In this document: one piece after another, positions 40,233 to 49,342 of the stretch | Layout of the letters: each line of letters begins with the position of its first letter | How positions within the stretch are numbered: position 1 is the stretch's first letter | NCBI GenBank assembly: GCA_900314885.1 | Contig: OMWY01000003.1 | Coordinates: 1-64,000 of the forward strand | Length of the DNA stretch: 64,000 nt | Direction: 5' to 3' | From: an uncultured Eubacteriales bacterium | GTDB lineage: Bacteria; Bacillota; Clostridia; Lachnospirales; Lachnospiraceae | Program-made: the position numbers and the translations under genes | Notes under the pieces: model-generated | What the model saw: only the letters and a program-made list of their open reading frames with translations | What the model was told of the DNA's origin: nothing | Databases searched by the model: none

Positions 40233-41585
40233 TTAGAAAGGAAGGCGGAACTTATTGTTTCCGAAGCCTCCACGTTTCTTACCCTTCATCATACCGCCCA
40301 TCTGCTTCATCAGCTTCTTCATCTGATCCATCTGCTTAGTGAGACGGTTTACTTCAGCTATAGGAACACCCGCTCCCTTAGCTATACGGCTCTTACGAGA
40401 CATATTTATCAGAGCCGGGTTGGCGCGCTCTTCCTTAGTCATGGAATAGATGATAGCCTTGACCCTGTCCATCTGCGACTCATCCACGTCATTGTCGCCT
40501 ATCCTGCTCGTGAACTGGGTCGGCATCATACCGAGGATACTCTTCACGCCACCGAGCTTCGATACCTGCTCGAACTGATCTAACATATCGTTGTAGTCAA
40601 ATTCAGCCTTTTTGATTCTCTTCTCAAGCTCCTTTGACTTCTCCATATCCATGGTGCTCTGGGCCTTATCAATGAGAGTTAAGATATCTCCCATGCCGAG
40701 AATTCTGTTAGCCATACGGTCGGGATAGAACTCCTCAAGGTCGGTCAGCTTCTCTCCCATGCCGGCATAGATAATAGGCTTTCCGGTAACGGCTCTTATC
40801 GAAAGTGCCGCGCCGCCTCTGGTATCGCCATCGAGCTTCGTAAGGATAACACCGTCGAGGCCTATCTTCTCATCGAAGGTCTTCGCCACATTCACAGCTT
40901 CCTGACCCGTCATGGCATCAACCACAAGAAGGGTCTGGGTTACGGAAACGGTATTCTTGATCTCGACAAGCTCATCCATCATGTCTTCATCAATCTGAAG
41001 ACGTCCGGCTGTATCAAGGAACAAGAGGTTCTCTCCGTTTTCTTTGGCGTGAGCGACCGCAGCCTTCGCTATATCGGCAGGCTTATAACCGTCACCCATC
41101 GAAAATACGGGGATTCCGACCTTCTCACCATTTACCTGCAGCTGCTTAATAGCGGCGGGACGGTAAATATCACAGGCTACAAGGAGAGGCTTCACCTTGC
41201 CGACAGCGAGCTTCTTAGCAAGCTTCGCTGTGGTTGTTGTCTTACCTGCGCCCTGGAGACCGCACATCATGACGATTGTAATTTCATTTGACGGTAAAAT
41301 GGTCAGCTCCTTCTTCTCGGAGCCTAAGAGCTTCACCATCTCCTCATTTACAATCTTAACTACCATCTGCCCCGGGGTCAGAGACTTCATAACCTCTTCA
41401 CCGACGGCCCGCTCTTCTACTGACTTAATAAAGTCCTTGACTACCTTAAAATTAACATCCGCCTCAAGGAGGGCAATCTTAACCTCCTTAAGCGCTGCCT
41501 TAACGTCTGCCTCAGTTAACTTTCCCTTGCCGCGAAGGTTCTTAAATACCTGCTGCAATCTGCCTGTCAGACTGTCAAATGCCAT
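40233..41585 (-). CDS. ffh: Signal recognition particle GTPase Ffh
   Basis: 450 residues. N domain helices, G domain with CGLQGAGKTTTTAKLA (P-loop), DIYRPAAIKQL, DTAGRLQIDEDMM, LTKLDGDTRGGAALS, and the methionine-rich M domain (MKKLMKQMGGMMKG) that binds signal peptides and 4.5S RNA. Targets nascent membrane proteins to FtsY. Its 10-bp gap from ylxM suggests co-transcription. Confidence 0.97.
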   Translation of the reverse strand: MAFDSLTGRLQQVFKNLRGKGKLTEADVKAALKEVKIALLEADVNFKVVKDFIKSVEERAVGEEVMKSLTPGQMVVKIVNEEMVKLLGSEKKELTILPSNEITIVMMCGLQGAGKTTTTAKLAKKLAVGKVKPLLVACDIYRPAAIKQLQVNGEKVGIPVFSMGDGYKPADIAKAAVAHAKENGENLLFLDTAGRLQIDEDMMDELVEIKNTVSVTQTLLVVDAMTGQEAVNVAKTFDEKIGLDGVILTKLDGDTRGGAALSIRAVTGKPIIYAGMGEKLTDLEEFYPDRMANRILGMGDILTLIDKAQSTMDMEKSKELEKRIKKAEFDYNDMLDQFEQVSKLGGVKSILGMMPTQFTSRIGDNDVDESQMDRVKAIIYSMTKEERANPALINMSRKSRIAKGAGVPIAEVNRLTKQMDQMKKLMKQMGGMMKGKKRGGFGNNKFRLPF

Positions 41586-41595
41586 ATAAAACCTC

Positions 41596-41931
41596 CTAAA
41601 GCAATTCCCTTAAGTTATCTAAAAGTGACACGTATTCAGGGGCATCAGAGTAAATCGAAAGCTTGTCTATGATATCGGCCGCCTTCTCTTCCTTATCAAT
41701 CAGAGAAAGCTTCTTCTCGATATCCTCGAGTTGGACAAAGCTTCTCTTAAGTGAGTCATACACGCCCTGCCTTGTGATTCCGGAACCCTCCGCAATCTCT
41801 GACAGTGACATATCATCCTCAAAATACTCGGCAAAAAGTCTGCCGGCATTTTCCTTAAGGAGGCTGCCATAGCAGTCATACAGCTTCGCTGCTCTGACCC
41901 TCGTATCGATATCATCAAAATTTTTCTGCAT
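41596..41931 (-). CDS. ylxM: YlxM-family (UPF0122) helix-turn-helix protein
   Basis: 111 residues. LYDCYGSLLKENAGRLFAEYFEDDMSLSEIAEGSGITRQGVYDSLKRS matches YlxM (sigma-factor-like HTH), an SRP-associated protein encoded just upstream of ffh in firmicutes. A consensus promoter lies so close upstream (-10 at 41940-41945) that the message would start only about 2 nt before the ATG. Confidence 0.93.
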   Translation of the reverse strand: MQKNFDDIDTRVRAAKLYDCYGSLLKENAGRLFAEYFEDDMSLSEIAEGSGITRQGVYDSLKRSFVQLEDIEKKLSLIDKEEKAADIIDKLSIYSDAPEYVSLLDNLRELL

Positions 41932-41939
41932 ACCTGCCT

Positions 41940-41968
41940 ATTATACTATATAAAAGAAAGGCTGTCAA
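41940..41968 (-). promoter_or_regulatory. Consensus promoter of the ylxM-ffh operon, overlapping the preceding terminator
   Basis: Minus strand TTGACA (41968-41963), 17-nt spacer, TATAAT (41945-41940). The -35 hexamer is the 3' arm of the terminator hairpin at 41960-41986. Confidence 0.85.
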
Positions 41969-41986
41969 GTATTTTTCTTGACAGCC
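41951..41986 (-). terminator. Intrinsic terminator of the secreted beta-helix gene
   Basis: Minus strand GGCTGTCAAG (41986-41977) pairs with CTTGACAGCC (41969-41960), followed by TTTCTTTTA. Within 30 nt of the stop at 42012. Confidence 0.85.
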
Positions 41987-42011
41987 GTATGTATTTATTT
42001 CAGTACAATTT

Positions 42012-43439
42012 TTATTGAACATTCGCGGCATCACCGTCGGCACTATCTGCATCGTCCTCATCCGCCCCTTGATCATCCGTATCATCATTTGCTGCAAGGG
42101 CATCATACTCTTCCTTGGTGATATAAGCATTCGTCTCCGCATCATATTCCCAGACATCACCGTTTACATGAATTTCCGGGTCAAACACATTGTCATATAC
42201 GTTATTGGCTGATATATAGTCTGTCTTCAAATAGCTCATTCTGCCCGCCAGCAGGACGCAGGCGGTATTTTCAAATAAACAGTTATCGACCATCAGCTTG
42301 TTAATACGTATACCTGCAATCGGCTTCGCGTATGATTTCTTAGTATTATAAGCAAAATTAGTAAATGTACAACTACCTATCGTGGCATTTTCCCAATTAT
42401 TCGCGCGAATTCCGTATTTGGCGCAATTATCGAATATACAGTTACTCACGTTTATGTTCTTATGCGGATATCCCTTTGTAATGTTGTGATCTCCGATGCC
42501 CGAAACGACATTTTTAAATGTACATCCGTCAATATAGACATCCCTGTTCCCGGTTTTATCGAGTGATGACCAGGTGATATAGAAACCCTTTATCTCAGGA
42601 TTGTCTATATTTATTGCTTCGCGGAAACCATCTCTGTCGGAAAGATTCTTAAATTCACAGTCCTTTATGTGTATATTTTTACCGGCATCAAGCTCAATAA
42701 AATGACCATTATAGCAGTTTTTAAAGGTTATACCCGATATGGTGACATTACGGTTGTGGCCCATTTCTATAGCGATTGCTCCTAAAGGCTTAACCTTCCT
42801 TTCGACATTTTTCAGGTCAATAACGCAATCTCCTTTAGCGATAAACTGTATGTCGTGCACACCATTATATTTTTTGTAAGCCTTGTTATACTTACCCGGC
42901 TTATATTTAGCTGATTTATAAGCAATGCTAGGCGTACAGAGCATAAACATTGAGAGGGAAGGCTCATAGGTAACCTTCTTTTTTTTGACCTTGCCCTTAT
43001 ACCTCTTAAATGTCTTCTTTAATACGACGCCATCCTCAAAGATTATCTTAACATTACTTGGTACGTATACCGTATTGTTGAGATAATATGTGCCTCTTTT
43101 TAAAATGAGTGTCCCGCCGCCCATCTTCTCAAAACGTGCCATATAGGACCGCATGGTGTAAGTGTTTTTGGTGACTTTCTTATAGGTCGATCCCCTGTAG
43201 GCCTTGCTGCATGGCTTGGAACTTGGAGTGATTGTTACCACCTTTTTCCACTTCTTTTTAGAAGTCAGCTTTGCTGTCTTTTTCTTTGCTGTCGTTTTCT
43301 TTGTTTTCTTTGACTTATTAGATGCCATAACCTTTACATCTTCCGTAACGGCAGCGTTCCCTGTCGCTGCTTTTACCGGATTATTGCATGCCCCGAAAGC
43401 AAAGATAAAAGACAGAAGGATAATAAATAACTTCTTCAA
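42012..43439 (-). CDS. Secreted right-handed parallel beta-helix protein
   Basis: 475 residues. N-terminal signal peptide (MKKLFIILLSFIFAFGACNNP), with either a weak lipobox (FGAC) or cleavage after VKA. A Lys/Thr-rich stretch follows (KSKKTKKTTAKKKTAK, residues 42-65), suggesting contact with anionic wall polymers. From about 95 the pectate-lyase-like helix: GGGTLILKRGTYYLNNTVYVPSNVKI, VTISGITFKNC, IHIKDCEFKNL, INVSNCIFDNC, ATIGSCTFTNF. The C-terminal tail is Asp/Ala-rich. It could bind or cleave pectin-like polysaccharide; catalytic residues are not evident. Terminators lie on both sides. Confidence 0.85.
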   Translation of the reverse strand: MKKLFIILLSFIFAFGACNNPVKAATGNAAVTEDVKVMASNKSKKTKKTTAKKKTAKLTSKKKWKKVVTITPSSKPCSKAYRGSTYKKVTKNTYTMRSYMARFEKMGGGTLILKRGTYYLNNTVYVPSNVKIIFEDGVVLKKTFKRYKGKVKKKKVTYEPSLSMFMLCTPSIAYKSAKYKPGKYNKAYKKYNGVHDIQFIAKGDCVIDLKNVERKVKPLGAIAIEMGHNRNVTISGITFKNCYNGHFIELDAGKNIHIKDCEFKNLSDRDGFREAINIDNPEIKGFYITWSSLDKTGNRDVYIDGCTFKNVVSGIGDHNITKGYPHKNINVSNCIFDNCAKYGIRANNWENATIGSCTFTNFAYNTKKSYAKPIAGIRINKLMVDNCLFENTACVLLAGRMSYLKTDYISANNVYDNVFDPEIHVNGDVWEYDAETNAYITKEEYDALAANDDTDDQGADEDDADSADGDAANVQ

Positions 43440-43472
43440 TCTGTTATCTCTTTTCTATAGATATTTGACAAT

Positions 43473-43503
43473 AAAAAAGAGCGGACAACGTTATCCGCTC
43501 TTT
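43473..43503 (-). terminator. Intrinsic terminator of the CYTH-GGDEF transcription unit
   Basis: Minus strand AAAGAGCGGA (43503-43494) pairs with TCCGCTCTTT (43485-43476), followed by TTTTATTG. Confidence 0.85.
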
Positions 43504-43589
43504 AATGCCCTAAAAACATTATAATTTTTTAAACTGTATGTGTCAAGATAAATTTTACCCAAATTTTACATTGTTACTTTGCTGATTTT

Positions 43590-44057
43590 CTACTTTTGCT
43601 TTGAAAGCTCAGAATTCCTATATCTCCTGTCCGACGAGACATCCTCAGTAAACCATAAAGGCTTGACAAAGCCTTCCGCTGCCTCCAGCGATGGAAATTC
43701 AACCTCTGCGAAGCGAAGTCCCTCATGCGAGCCGTGAAATACATCCACCTCCGCTATCAGGCCACCATCAAGCGGTACAAGGTACCTGGTCTTTGATAAA
43801 GGCGGATAATCAGCCTTCTCAAGCAGATGATCATAGGCATCAGCCGAAATCGGAATCTCATATTCCTCATTTACAAGGGTGGTCTCAACCGCCTTTCCCA
43901 CAGGTTTACTCTTTATAGTGAGAAAATATTCGTCATCCCGTTTTCTCACGCGAACAGTAGGCATATCGCATAGATACGCCTGTTCAATCTCGTACTTCTT
44001 ATAATCCGAAATATCTCCCGGAATCTCCGTAATTAAAAATTTTTTCTCTATCTCCAA
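43590..44057 (-). CDS. CYTH-domain protein
   Basis: 155 residues. Begins MEIEKKFLI, the ExExK motif of the CYTH triphosphate tunnel fold, then VRVRKRDDEYFLTIKSK, ...NEEYEIPI, KTRYLVPL, AEVDVFHG and FAEVEFPS, alternating charged strands that line the tunnel. Bacterial members hydrolyse inorganic triphosphate or thiamine triphosphate; the substrate here is unknown. Downstream of the GGDEF gene beyond an inserted palindromic element. Confidence 0.9.
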   Translation of the reverse strand: MEIEKKFLITEIPGDISDYKKYEIEQAYLCDMPTVRVRKRDDEYFLTIKSKPVGKAVETTLVNEEYEIPISADAYDHLLEKADYPPLSKTRYLVPLDGGLIAEVDVFHGSHEGLRFAEVEFPSLEAAEGFVKPLWFTEDVSSDRRYRNSELSKQK

Positions 44058-44068
44058 CCTTATACACC

Positions 44069-44211
44069 CTGCTGACTTTCAACCATTGATTGTCGCTTTG
44101 CGGAGCAATGCGACCCGCGATGAGCGTAGCGAATATTGTCGTGCCACGAAGTGGTACGACCTACGGCTTCTCTTCAAAGAAAGTCAGCTCTGCTGACTTT
44201 CTACCATCGAT
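44069..44211. repeat. 99-bp palindromic element flanked by 22-bp direct repeats at the 3' end of the GGDEF gene
   Basis: Direct repeats 44069-44090 and 44190-44211 (22 bp, 2 mismatches) flank a GC-rich palindromic core at 44091-44189. The core has an imperfect GTCGC-type hairpin, GATGAGCGTAGCG and a second hairpin GTCGTGCCAC/GTGGTACGAC. GAAAGTCAGC (44179-44188) also inverts the flanking GCTGACTTTC. The right repeat lies inside the GGDEF gene (codons for MVESQQ). The left copy still encodes MVESQQGV and a stop, apparently the original C-terminus. Confidence 0.7.
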
Positions 44212-45197
44212 ACATTCTCGCTGTCAAACAAAAGCGATACATTATACTTCTCAGCGAAGGAAGAATAATTCTTCACTATCCTGTCCGCTACATGGCGCGT
44301 ATCCGAATCTCTGGCACCGATAAGCATAACAAGATACTGGCACGAGCTGTACTTCGTAGCCACGTCACCGATTCTGAGGCTTATCTTTATCACATTTTCA
44401 AGATCAAACATAGCCTCAGACAGAGTCACCGGATCCACTGCCCGTCCATCCTTCTTCGAAAGAGTGAACAGCACAATCTCTATAGCCGTCTGCTGCCTGT
44501 CAGAATATCTCGCAAGAAACTGATAAATATGTCTGAAGCCCTCATATTCAACCTTCAGCGCTCCCTGAGGCTTGTGACGCTCGGTAATCATGGACTTTAC
44601 CATATTCATATCAGCTGTCGTATCAACCCTTTGCAGATCGAAAGGGGTAGCTTCAGCCACGCTAAAGTCATTTTTCCCATTCTTTTTCACCTGTCGCAGG
44701 GCTTCACCGGCCTTCCGATAGAGTGAAATAAAGTCATATCCGTTTCCCGGTGTATTCGATATACCGATTGATACAGTAACATCCCCTTCAAGGTTCATGG
44801 AAGAGAATCCGTCATTTGAGGCATTCATCAGCTTATTCGCTATGCTCTCTATATCCTTGTAGGTAAGCTTGCCGGTTAAGAAAACCCCAAACTCATCACC
44901 TGAGAGCCTCGCTGCTATATCCTTTTCCCTGAATGAACCCTTAAGGACACCGGCGAGCTCCACAAGGCAGGCGTCTCCCATGATATGTCCGTATTTCTCA
45001 TTTACCGATGAAAAATTGTCGATATTTATGAGGAAGAGAGCACCGGCATTACGGCCACCCTCTATATAATTATCGACGTGTTCAGCCAGGTATGGCTGAT
45101 TGTATAAGCCTGTCAGAGCATCCTTCTCAGATGAACTCTGCAGCTTAACCAGCTTTTCGGCTATTTTAGCATCAAGCTTTCTTTCCGAACTATCCAT
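44184..45197 (-). CDS. Diguanylate cyclase (GGDEF) with degenerate second domain
   Basis: 337 residues, no membrane segment. Short N-terminal helix, then a GGDEF domain (KDALTGLYNQPYL, LFLINIDNFSSVNEKYGH, RLSGDEFGVFL at 97-107). SGDEF is a tolerated active-site variant; no RxxD inhibitory site is visible. Residues 230-330 look like a second, GGDEF-related domain without the motif. Probably makes c-di-GMP in the cytoplasm. The last residue and stop are supplied by the palindromic insertion. Confidence 0.88.
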   Translation of the reverse strand: MDSSERKLDAKIAEKLVKLQSSSEKDALTGLYNQPYLAEHVDNYIEGGRNAGALFLINIDNFSSVNEKYGHIMGDACLVELAGVLKGSFREKDIAARLSGDEFGVFLTGKLTYKDIESIANKLMNASNDGFSSMNLEGDVTVSIGISNTPGNGYDFISLYRKAGEALRQVKKNGKNDFSVAEATPFDLQRVDTTADMNMVKSMITERHKPQGALKVEYEGFRHIYQFLARYSDRQQTAIEIVLFTLSKKDGRAVDPVTLSEAMFDLENVIKISLRIGDVATKYSSCQYLVMLIGARDSDTRHVADRIVKNYSSFAEKYNVSLLFDSENVSMVESQQS

Positions 45198-45218
45198 GAT
45201 GCTCCCCCTTCTTCATAT

Positions 45219-46820
45219 TCACCTGTCAAATCTGTCGCAAAGACTGTTAATCTGGTCAGCGAACTTCGCAAGATCCTTGTTCGCCCCGCCCTTATTGTGA
45301 TTGATGACAGTCATAAGTCTCTCTCCCGCGGCAACGAGCCTGTCAAATACAGCATTAGCCCTTGCCTTCTTATCCTTATCATCCTTCTTAACAGGAACCG
45401 GCTCAGCCTCGTAGACCCATTCGCCACCGGCAAGGTCAAATATAGACCCGCTGTATGGAGCCTTCGCCTTAAAGCCCTGCTCCTTAAGAGAATTTACAAA
45501 ATTCTGACATGTCAGGTCTTCGCCGTGAACAATAAACACATTCTGCGGTTTCGGTGAAAAGGCGTTAATCCAGGTTAAAAGGCCGTTCTTATCAGCATGT
45601 CCCGAAAGGCCCGAAAGCTTATATATATGGGCTGCGACCTTTATATCCTCACCAAATATCCTTACCTCATCTGCGCCTTCTATAAGAGCCCTGCCAAGAG
45701 TCGCGTGAGCCTGGTAGCCCACAAATACTACCGAGCACTCAGGCCGCCAGAGGTTATGCTTAAGATGATGCCTTATGCGGCCGGCATCGCACATGCCGGA
45801 AGCCGAAATAATTACCTTTGGCTTCTTATCATTATTTATAGCTACGGATTCACTGCTTGTAACGGCTGTCTTAAGTCCCTCAAAGGCTATAGGATTGATT
45901 CCTTTGTTTACCAGCTCCATAGCCTCATGGTCGAAGCACTCATACATATTTTTGTTAAATATCTGGGTAGCTTCTATGCCAAGAGGTGAATCTATCACTA
46001 CCTCGAAGCCATCATGTCCGTGAACGAGCTTATCTTCCTTTATCTTCCTGATAAAATACAGAATTTCCTGAGTTCTGCCTACGGCAAACGAAGGAATTAC
46101 CACATTTCCACCCGCGTCAAAGGTCTTCTGGATAATATCGGTAAGCGTTTTCACAAAATCGTCTGACTGATCATGAAGTCTGTCACCGTATGTGGATTCC
46201 ATTACGACATAATCCGCGCTTGTAGTATAAGCGGGATCCTTTATGAGCGGCTGGTTATAATTTCCTATGTCACCGGAGAAGCATATGGTCTTTCTTACAC
46301 CGGCTTCATCTATAAATAACTCAATTGAGGCAGATCCTAAGAGATGACCCACGTCAGTAAAGCGCATATCAATGCCATCGCAGAGCTTCAGCTTCTCGCC
46401 ATAAGGAACGCTTGTGAAAAGCTTAAGAGTTCCGGTTACGTCATCCGTGGTATAAAGAGGTATATACTCAGGTTTGCCGGCACGTTTAGCCTTCCTGTTA
46501 CGCCATTCGGCTTCAAATTCCTGAATATGAGCCGAATCCATCAGCATGATTCCGGCAAGCTCACAGGTAGGCTTAGTCGCTATTATCTTACCGCGAAATC
46601 CCTTTATATAAAGAGAAGGAATCATACCAATATGGTCGATATGAGCATGTGTAACAAGAACATAATCAATATCAGAAATACTCACAGGGAGCGAAGCGTT
46701 TTCAAAGACATTAATCCCCTGCTCCATGCCGTAATCAATAAGAATATTCTTGCCACACGCCTGCAAGAAATGCGCCGAACCTGTGACCTCATGGTCAGCC
46801 CCTATAAAGGTTAGCCTCAT
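45219..46820 (-). CDS. MBL-fold/beta-CASP RNA-processing hydrolase
   Basis: 533 residues. Metallo-beta-lactamase core with VTHAHIDHIGMIPSLY (HxHxDH), DVGHLLGSASIEL, CFSGDIG and ESTYGD; beta-CASP part with VVIPSFAVGRTQEILY, VIISASGMCDAGRIRHHLKHNL; C-terminal LSGHADKNGLLTWI and FIVHGE. The pattern is that of CPSF/YSH1-like ribonucleases in bacteria. The C-terminal extension of about 80 residues is charged. Likely an RNA hydrolase; target unknown. Confidence 0.9.
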   Translation of the reverse strand: MRLTFIGADHEVTGSAHFLQACGKNILIDYGMEQGINVFENASLPVSISDIDYVLVTHAHIDHIGMIPSLYIKGFRGKIIATKPTCELAGIMLMDSAHIQEFEAEWRNRKAKRAGKPEYIPLYTTDDVTGTLKLFTSVPYGEKLKLCDGIDMRFTDVGHLLGSASIELFIDEAGVRKTICFSGDIGNYNQPLIKDPAYTTSADYVVMESTYGDRLHDQSDDFVKTLTDIIQKTFDAGGNVVIPSFAVGRTQEILYFIRKIKEDKLVHGHDGFEVVIDSPLGIEATQIFNKNMYECFDHEAMELVNKGINPIAFEGLKTAVTSSESVAINNDKKPKVIISASGMCDAGRIRHHLKHNLWRPECSVVFVGYQAHATLGRALIEGADEVRIFGEDIKVAAHIYKLSGLSGHADKNGLLTWINAFSPKPQNVFIVHGEDLTCQNFVNSLKEQGFKAKAPYSGSIFDLAGGEWVYEAEPVPVKKDDKDKKARANAVFDRLVAAGERLMTVINHNKGGANKDLAKFADQINSLCDRFDR

Positions 46821-46834
46821 AGCTTCTCCTGACT

Positions 46835-46866
46835 TTTACGGAGCTGTCTTATGACACCTCCGTAAA
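46835..46866 (-). other. Hairpin between pgm and the beta-CASP gene
   Basis: Minus strand TTTACGGAG (46866-46858) pairs with CTCCGTAAA (46843-46835), with an inner GTGTC/GACAG arm. There is no T-run, so it may be a processing or stabilising structure rather than a terminator. Confidence 0.5.
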
Positions 46867-46880
46867 GCTTATTATTAATA

Positions 46881-48602
46881 TTAGTCCGCGATCTTCTCAA
46901 GTCCCGCCATAAGCTCATCGAGTTTCTTATCAGCGTCATCAAGACTCGTGCCCTTGATTCCCGCGTAGAACTTGATCTTAGGCTCAGTACCTGAAGGTCT
47001 CGCGCAGGCCCAGGCATCATTTTCCATCTCAAAGTAGAGAACATTGCTCTTAGGAAGACCGGTTGTGCCTGTCTCTCCCGTCTCAAAATTCTTCACAGTG
47101 TCATTCTCATAATCCCTGAATGACTTAACCTTAAGACCCGCGATTTCCTTAGGAGGCTCGGTACGAAGACGCTCCATGGTAGCGGCTATCTGCTTAGCGC
47201 CATCCTCACCGGCCAGAGTCTTCGTATAGATGCCTTCCTTAAAGTATCCATATTTCTCGTAAATATTAAGCATCTGATCCCAGAGGGTGAGACCCTTATC
47301 CATATAGTAGGCAGCAGCCTCGCAAAGTCCGGTTACAGCCATGATTCCATCCTTATCCCTTGCATGGGTACCGATAAGGCAGCCATAGCTCTCCTCGAAG
47401 CCGAACTCATAGGTTCCGTCGTGCTTCTGCTCCATGTACTTAATCTGTTCACCGATATATTTGAAGCCTGTAAGTACCTCAATATAGCGGAGTCCATAGC
47501 TCTCAGCAACCTTCTTCGCAAGATTCGATGATACAATAGTCGTGATAAGAGTGCTGTCAGGCTTAAGAAGTTCCTTCTCCTTCTTCTGAGAGAGCTCATA
47601 CTCAGCAAGAAGAATTCCCGACATATTTCCGGTAAATACCTTATACTCGCCGGTCTTTGTATCCTTAGCGTAGACACCAAGCCTATCGGCATCCGGGTCA
47701 TTCGCGAGAACGATATCCGCGTCAACCTCCTTAGCAAGCTTGAGAGCAAGAGTAAATGCCTTCTTATCCTCAGGATTAGGATAATCAAGAGTCGTGAAGT
47801 CGCCATCAGGCTCCTCCTGCTCCTTAACTATATATACATGCTTGAAGCCAAGCTCTCTAAGCATCCTCTGAACAGGAACATTTCCTGTACCATGGAATGG
47901 TGTGTAAACTATCTTAAGCTTGTCAGCGTTCTTCTTAATAACCTCAGGATTTAAAATGAGTCTCTTAAGCTCAGCCGTATAAGCGTCGTCTATCTCACTT
48001 CCGATTGTGAAATAGAGACCCTTCTTAATAGCCTCGATCCTGTCCATAGTCTTGATATCAGAGAAAGCCGTATTCTTAACAAGGTCAATAATATCCTTGT
48101 CTACAGGCGCGGTAATCTGGCATCCGTCATCCCAGTATACCTTGTAGCCGTTATACTGAGGCGGATTGTGGCTTGCGGTAACCATGATACCGGCTGTACA
48201 GCCAAGGGTCCTTACAGCGTAAGAAAGCTCAGGTGTAGGACGAAGAGCATTGAAAATATATGACTTGATACCATTCGCGTTAAGCACAAGGGCAGCAGCG
48301 TCAGCGAACTCAGGTGACATGTGCCTTGAGTCAAATGATATAGCAACGCCCCATGACTCGCGTCCCTTAGATTTGATATAATCAGCAAGTCCCTGGGTAG
48401 CGCGTCTTACTGTATAGAGATTCATACGGTTAGTACCCGCTCCGATTACTCCGCGGAGCCCGCCAGTACCGAACTCAAGGTCCTTATAGAACCTGTCTCT
48501 TATCTCAGCGTCATCGCCCTTAATAGCCTCAAGCTCCTTCTTCGTAGCTTCATCGAATACAGGGCTTGTGAGCCACTCGTTGTAAAGTTTCTTATCGTCC
48601 AT
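46881..48602 (-). CDS. pgm: Phosphoglucomutase/phosphomannomutase (alpha-D-phosphohexomutase)
   Basis: 573 residues, PgcA-like length. Catalytic serine loop TASHNPPQYNGYKVYW, metal loop ANDPDADRLGV, sugar loop EESYGCLIG and phosphate loop RPSGTEPKIKFY. It interconverts glucose-1-phosphate and glucose-6-phosphate, feeding UDP-glucose synthesis and so GalE. AGGAGAGG upstream of the ATG at 48602; own promoter. Confidence 0.95.
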   Translation of the reverse strand: MDDKKLYNEWLTSPVFDEATKKELEAIKGDDAEIRDRFYKDLEFGTGGLRGVIGAGTNRMNLYTVRRATQGLADYIKSKGRESWGVAISFDSRHMSPEFADAAALVLNANGIKSYIFNALRPTPELSYAVRTLGCTAGIMVTASHNPPQYNGYKVYWDDGCQITAPVDKDIIDLVKNTAFSDIKTMDRIEAIKKGLYFTIGSEIDDAYTAELKRLILNPEVIKKNADKLKIVYTPFHGTGNVPVQRMLRELGFKHVYIVKEQEEPDGDFTTLDYPNPEDKKAFTLALKLAKEVDADIVLANDPDADRLGVYAKDTKTGEYKVFTGNMSGILLAEYELSQKKEKELLKPDSTLITTIVSSNLAKKVAESYGLRYIEVLTGFKYIGEQIKYMEQKHDGTYEFGFEESYGCLIGTHARDKDGIMAVTGLCEAAAYYMDKGLTLWDQMLNIYEKYGYFKEGIYTKTLAGEDGAKQIAATMERLRTEPPKEIAGLKVKSFRDYENDTVKNFETGETGTTGLPKSNVLYFEMENDAWACARPSGTEPKIKFYAGIKGTSLDDADKKLDELMAGLEKIAD

Positions 48603-48639
48603 GGTTACCTCTCCTTTGGTAAGTTTATAGTATAATAAA

Positions 48640-48668
48640 AGTATAATCTATAAGCGAAAATTTATCAA
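48640..48668 (-). promoter_or_regulatory. pgm promoter
   Basis: Minus strand TTGATA (48668-48663), 17-nt spacer, TATACT (48645-48640), about 40 nt before the ATG. Confidence 0.75.
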
Positions 48669-48684
48669 CCGTAATTCCAAAATA

Positions 48685-49332
48685 TCACAAACCTTTTATC
48701 AGGTCCGGAAGCTTCTTAAAATCATCGCAAACTTCTACCGCTCCCGCCTTCTTCATATCATCTATATTTCCAAAGCCAAATGTCACGGCAATAGCAGGAA
48801 TTCCAACCTTGTCAGCTCCCTCGATATCATACATCGTGTCACCAATAAGGACCATAGCGCTGCTATCTCCGCCCTCGCGACGAATAAGTTCCCTTAGGAC
48901 TTCCTCTTTGGTATCTATTCTTCCGTCATCAGTGGCGCCTGTTACGTCATCGAAATATTTCTCTATGTCAAAATGCTCCAAAATCTTGTGGCACATTTTC
49001 TCAGGCTTCGAGGAGCCCATAGCGATACGGTAGCCCTGCTCTCTTAATTCCTTAAGGGCGTATTCCGTATTATCCATGAGTCTGCACTCAAAGACACCTA
49101 TAGTATTATAGCGCTCCCTGTATATTTCTATACCTTCCCGGGCCTCAGCCTCAGTCATTTCAAAAAATGTGGTGAAACTGTATATAAGTGGAGGCCCTAT
49201 ACAGCAGTTAAGCTTAGTAAGGTCATCCACCTCCTTGTTGAAATGCTTAAGCGCATAATTGACGGACTTTGTGACTCCCTCTGACGAATCTATGAGTGTT
49301 CCGTCAAGGTCAAACACTACTGTTTTAATCAT
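48685..49332 (-). CDS. HAD-superfamily phosphatase (phosphoglycolate-phosphatase type)
   Basis: 215 residues. DxD motif in TVVFDLDGTLIDSSEG, cap domain, motif II MGSSKP, motif III with Lys in TKEEV, motif IV LIGDTMYDIEGAD. Close to Gph/PgpB-type small-molecule phosphatases; the substrate cannot be told. It lies 10 bp after prfA and is probably co-transcribed. Confidence 0.88.
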   Translation of the reverse strand: MIKTVVFDLDGTLIDSSEGVTKSVNYALKHFNKEVDDLTKLNCCIGPPLIYSFTTFFEMTEAEAREGIEIYRERYNTIGVFECRLMDNTEYALKELREQGYRIAMGSSKPEKMCHKILEHFDIEKYFDDVTGATDDGRIDTKEEVLRELIRREGGDSSAMVLIGDTMYDIEGADKVGIPAIAVTFGFGNIDDMKKAGAVEVCDDFKKLPDLIKGL

Positions 49333-49342
49333 TTTCTCTCCT

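Noticed and set aside
46817-47086. Small Arg-rich frames inside pgm (also 47333-47806)
   Set aside because: Frame-shifted shadows of pgm with typical Arg/Leu/Ser bias.
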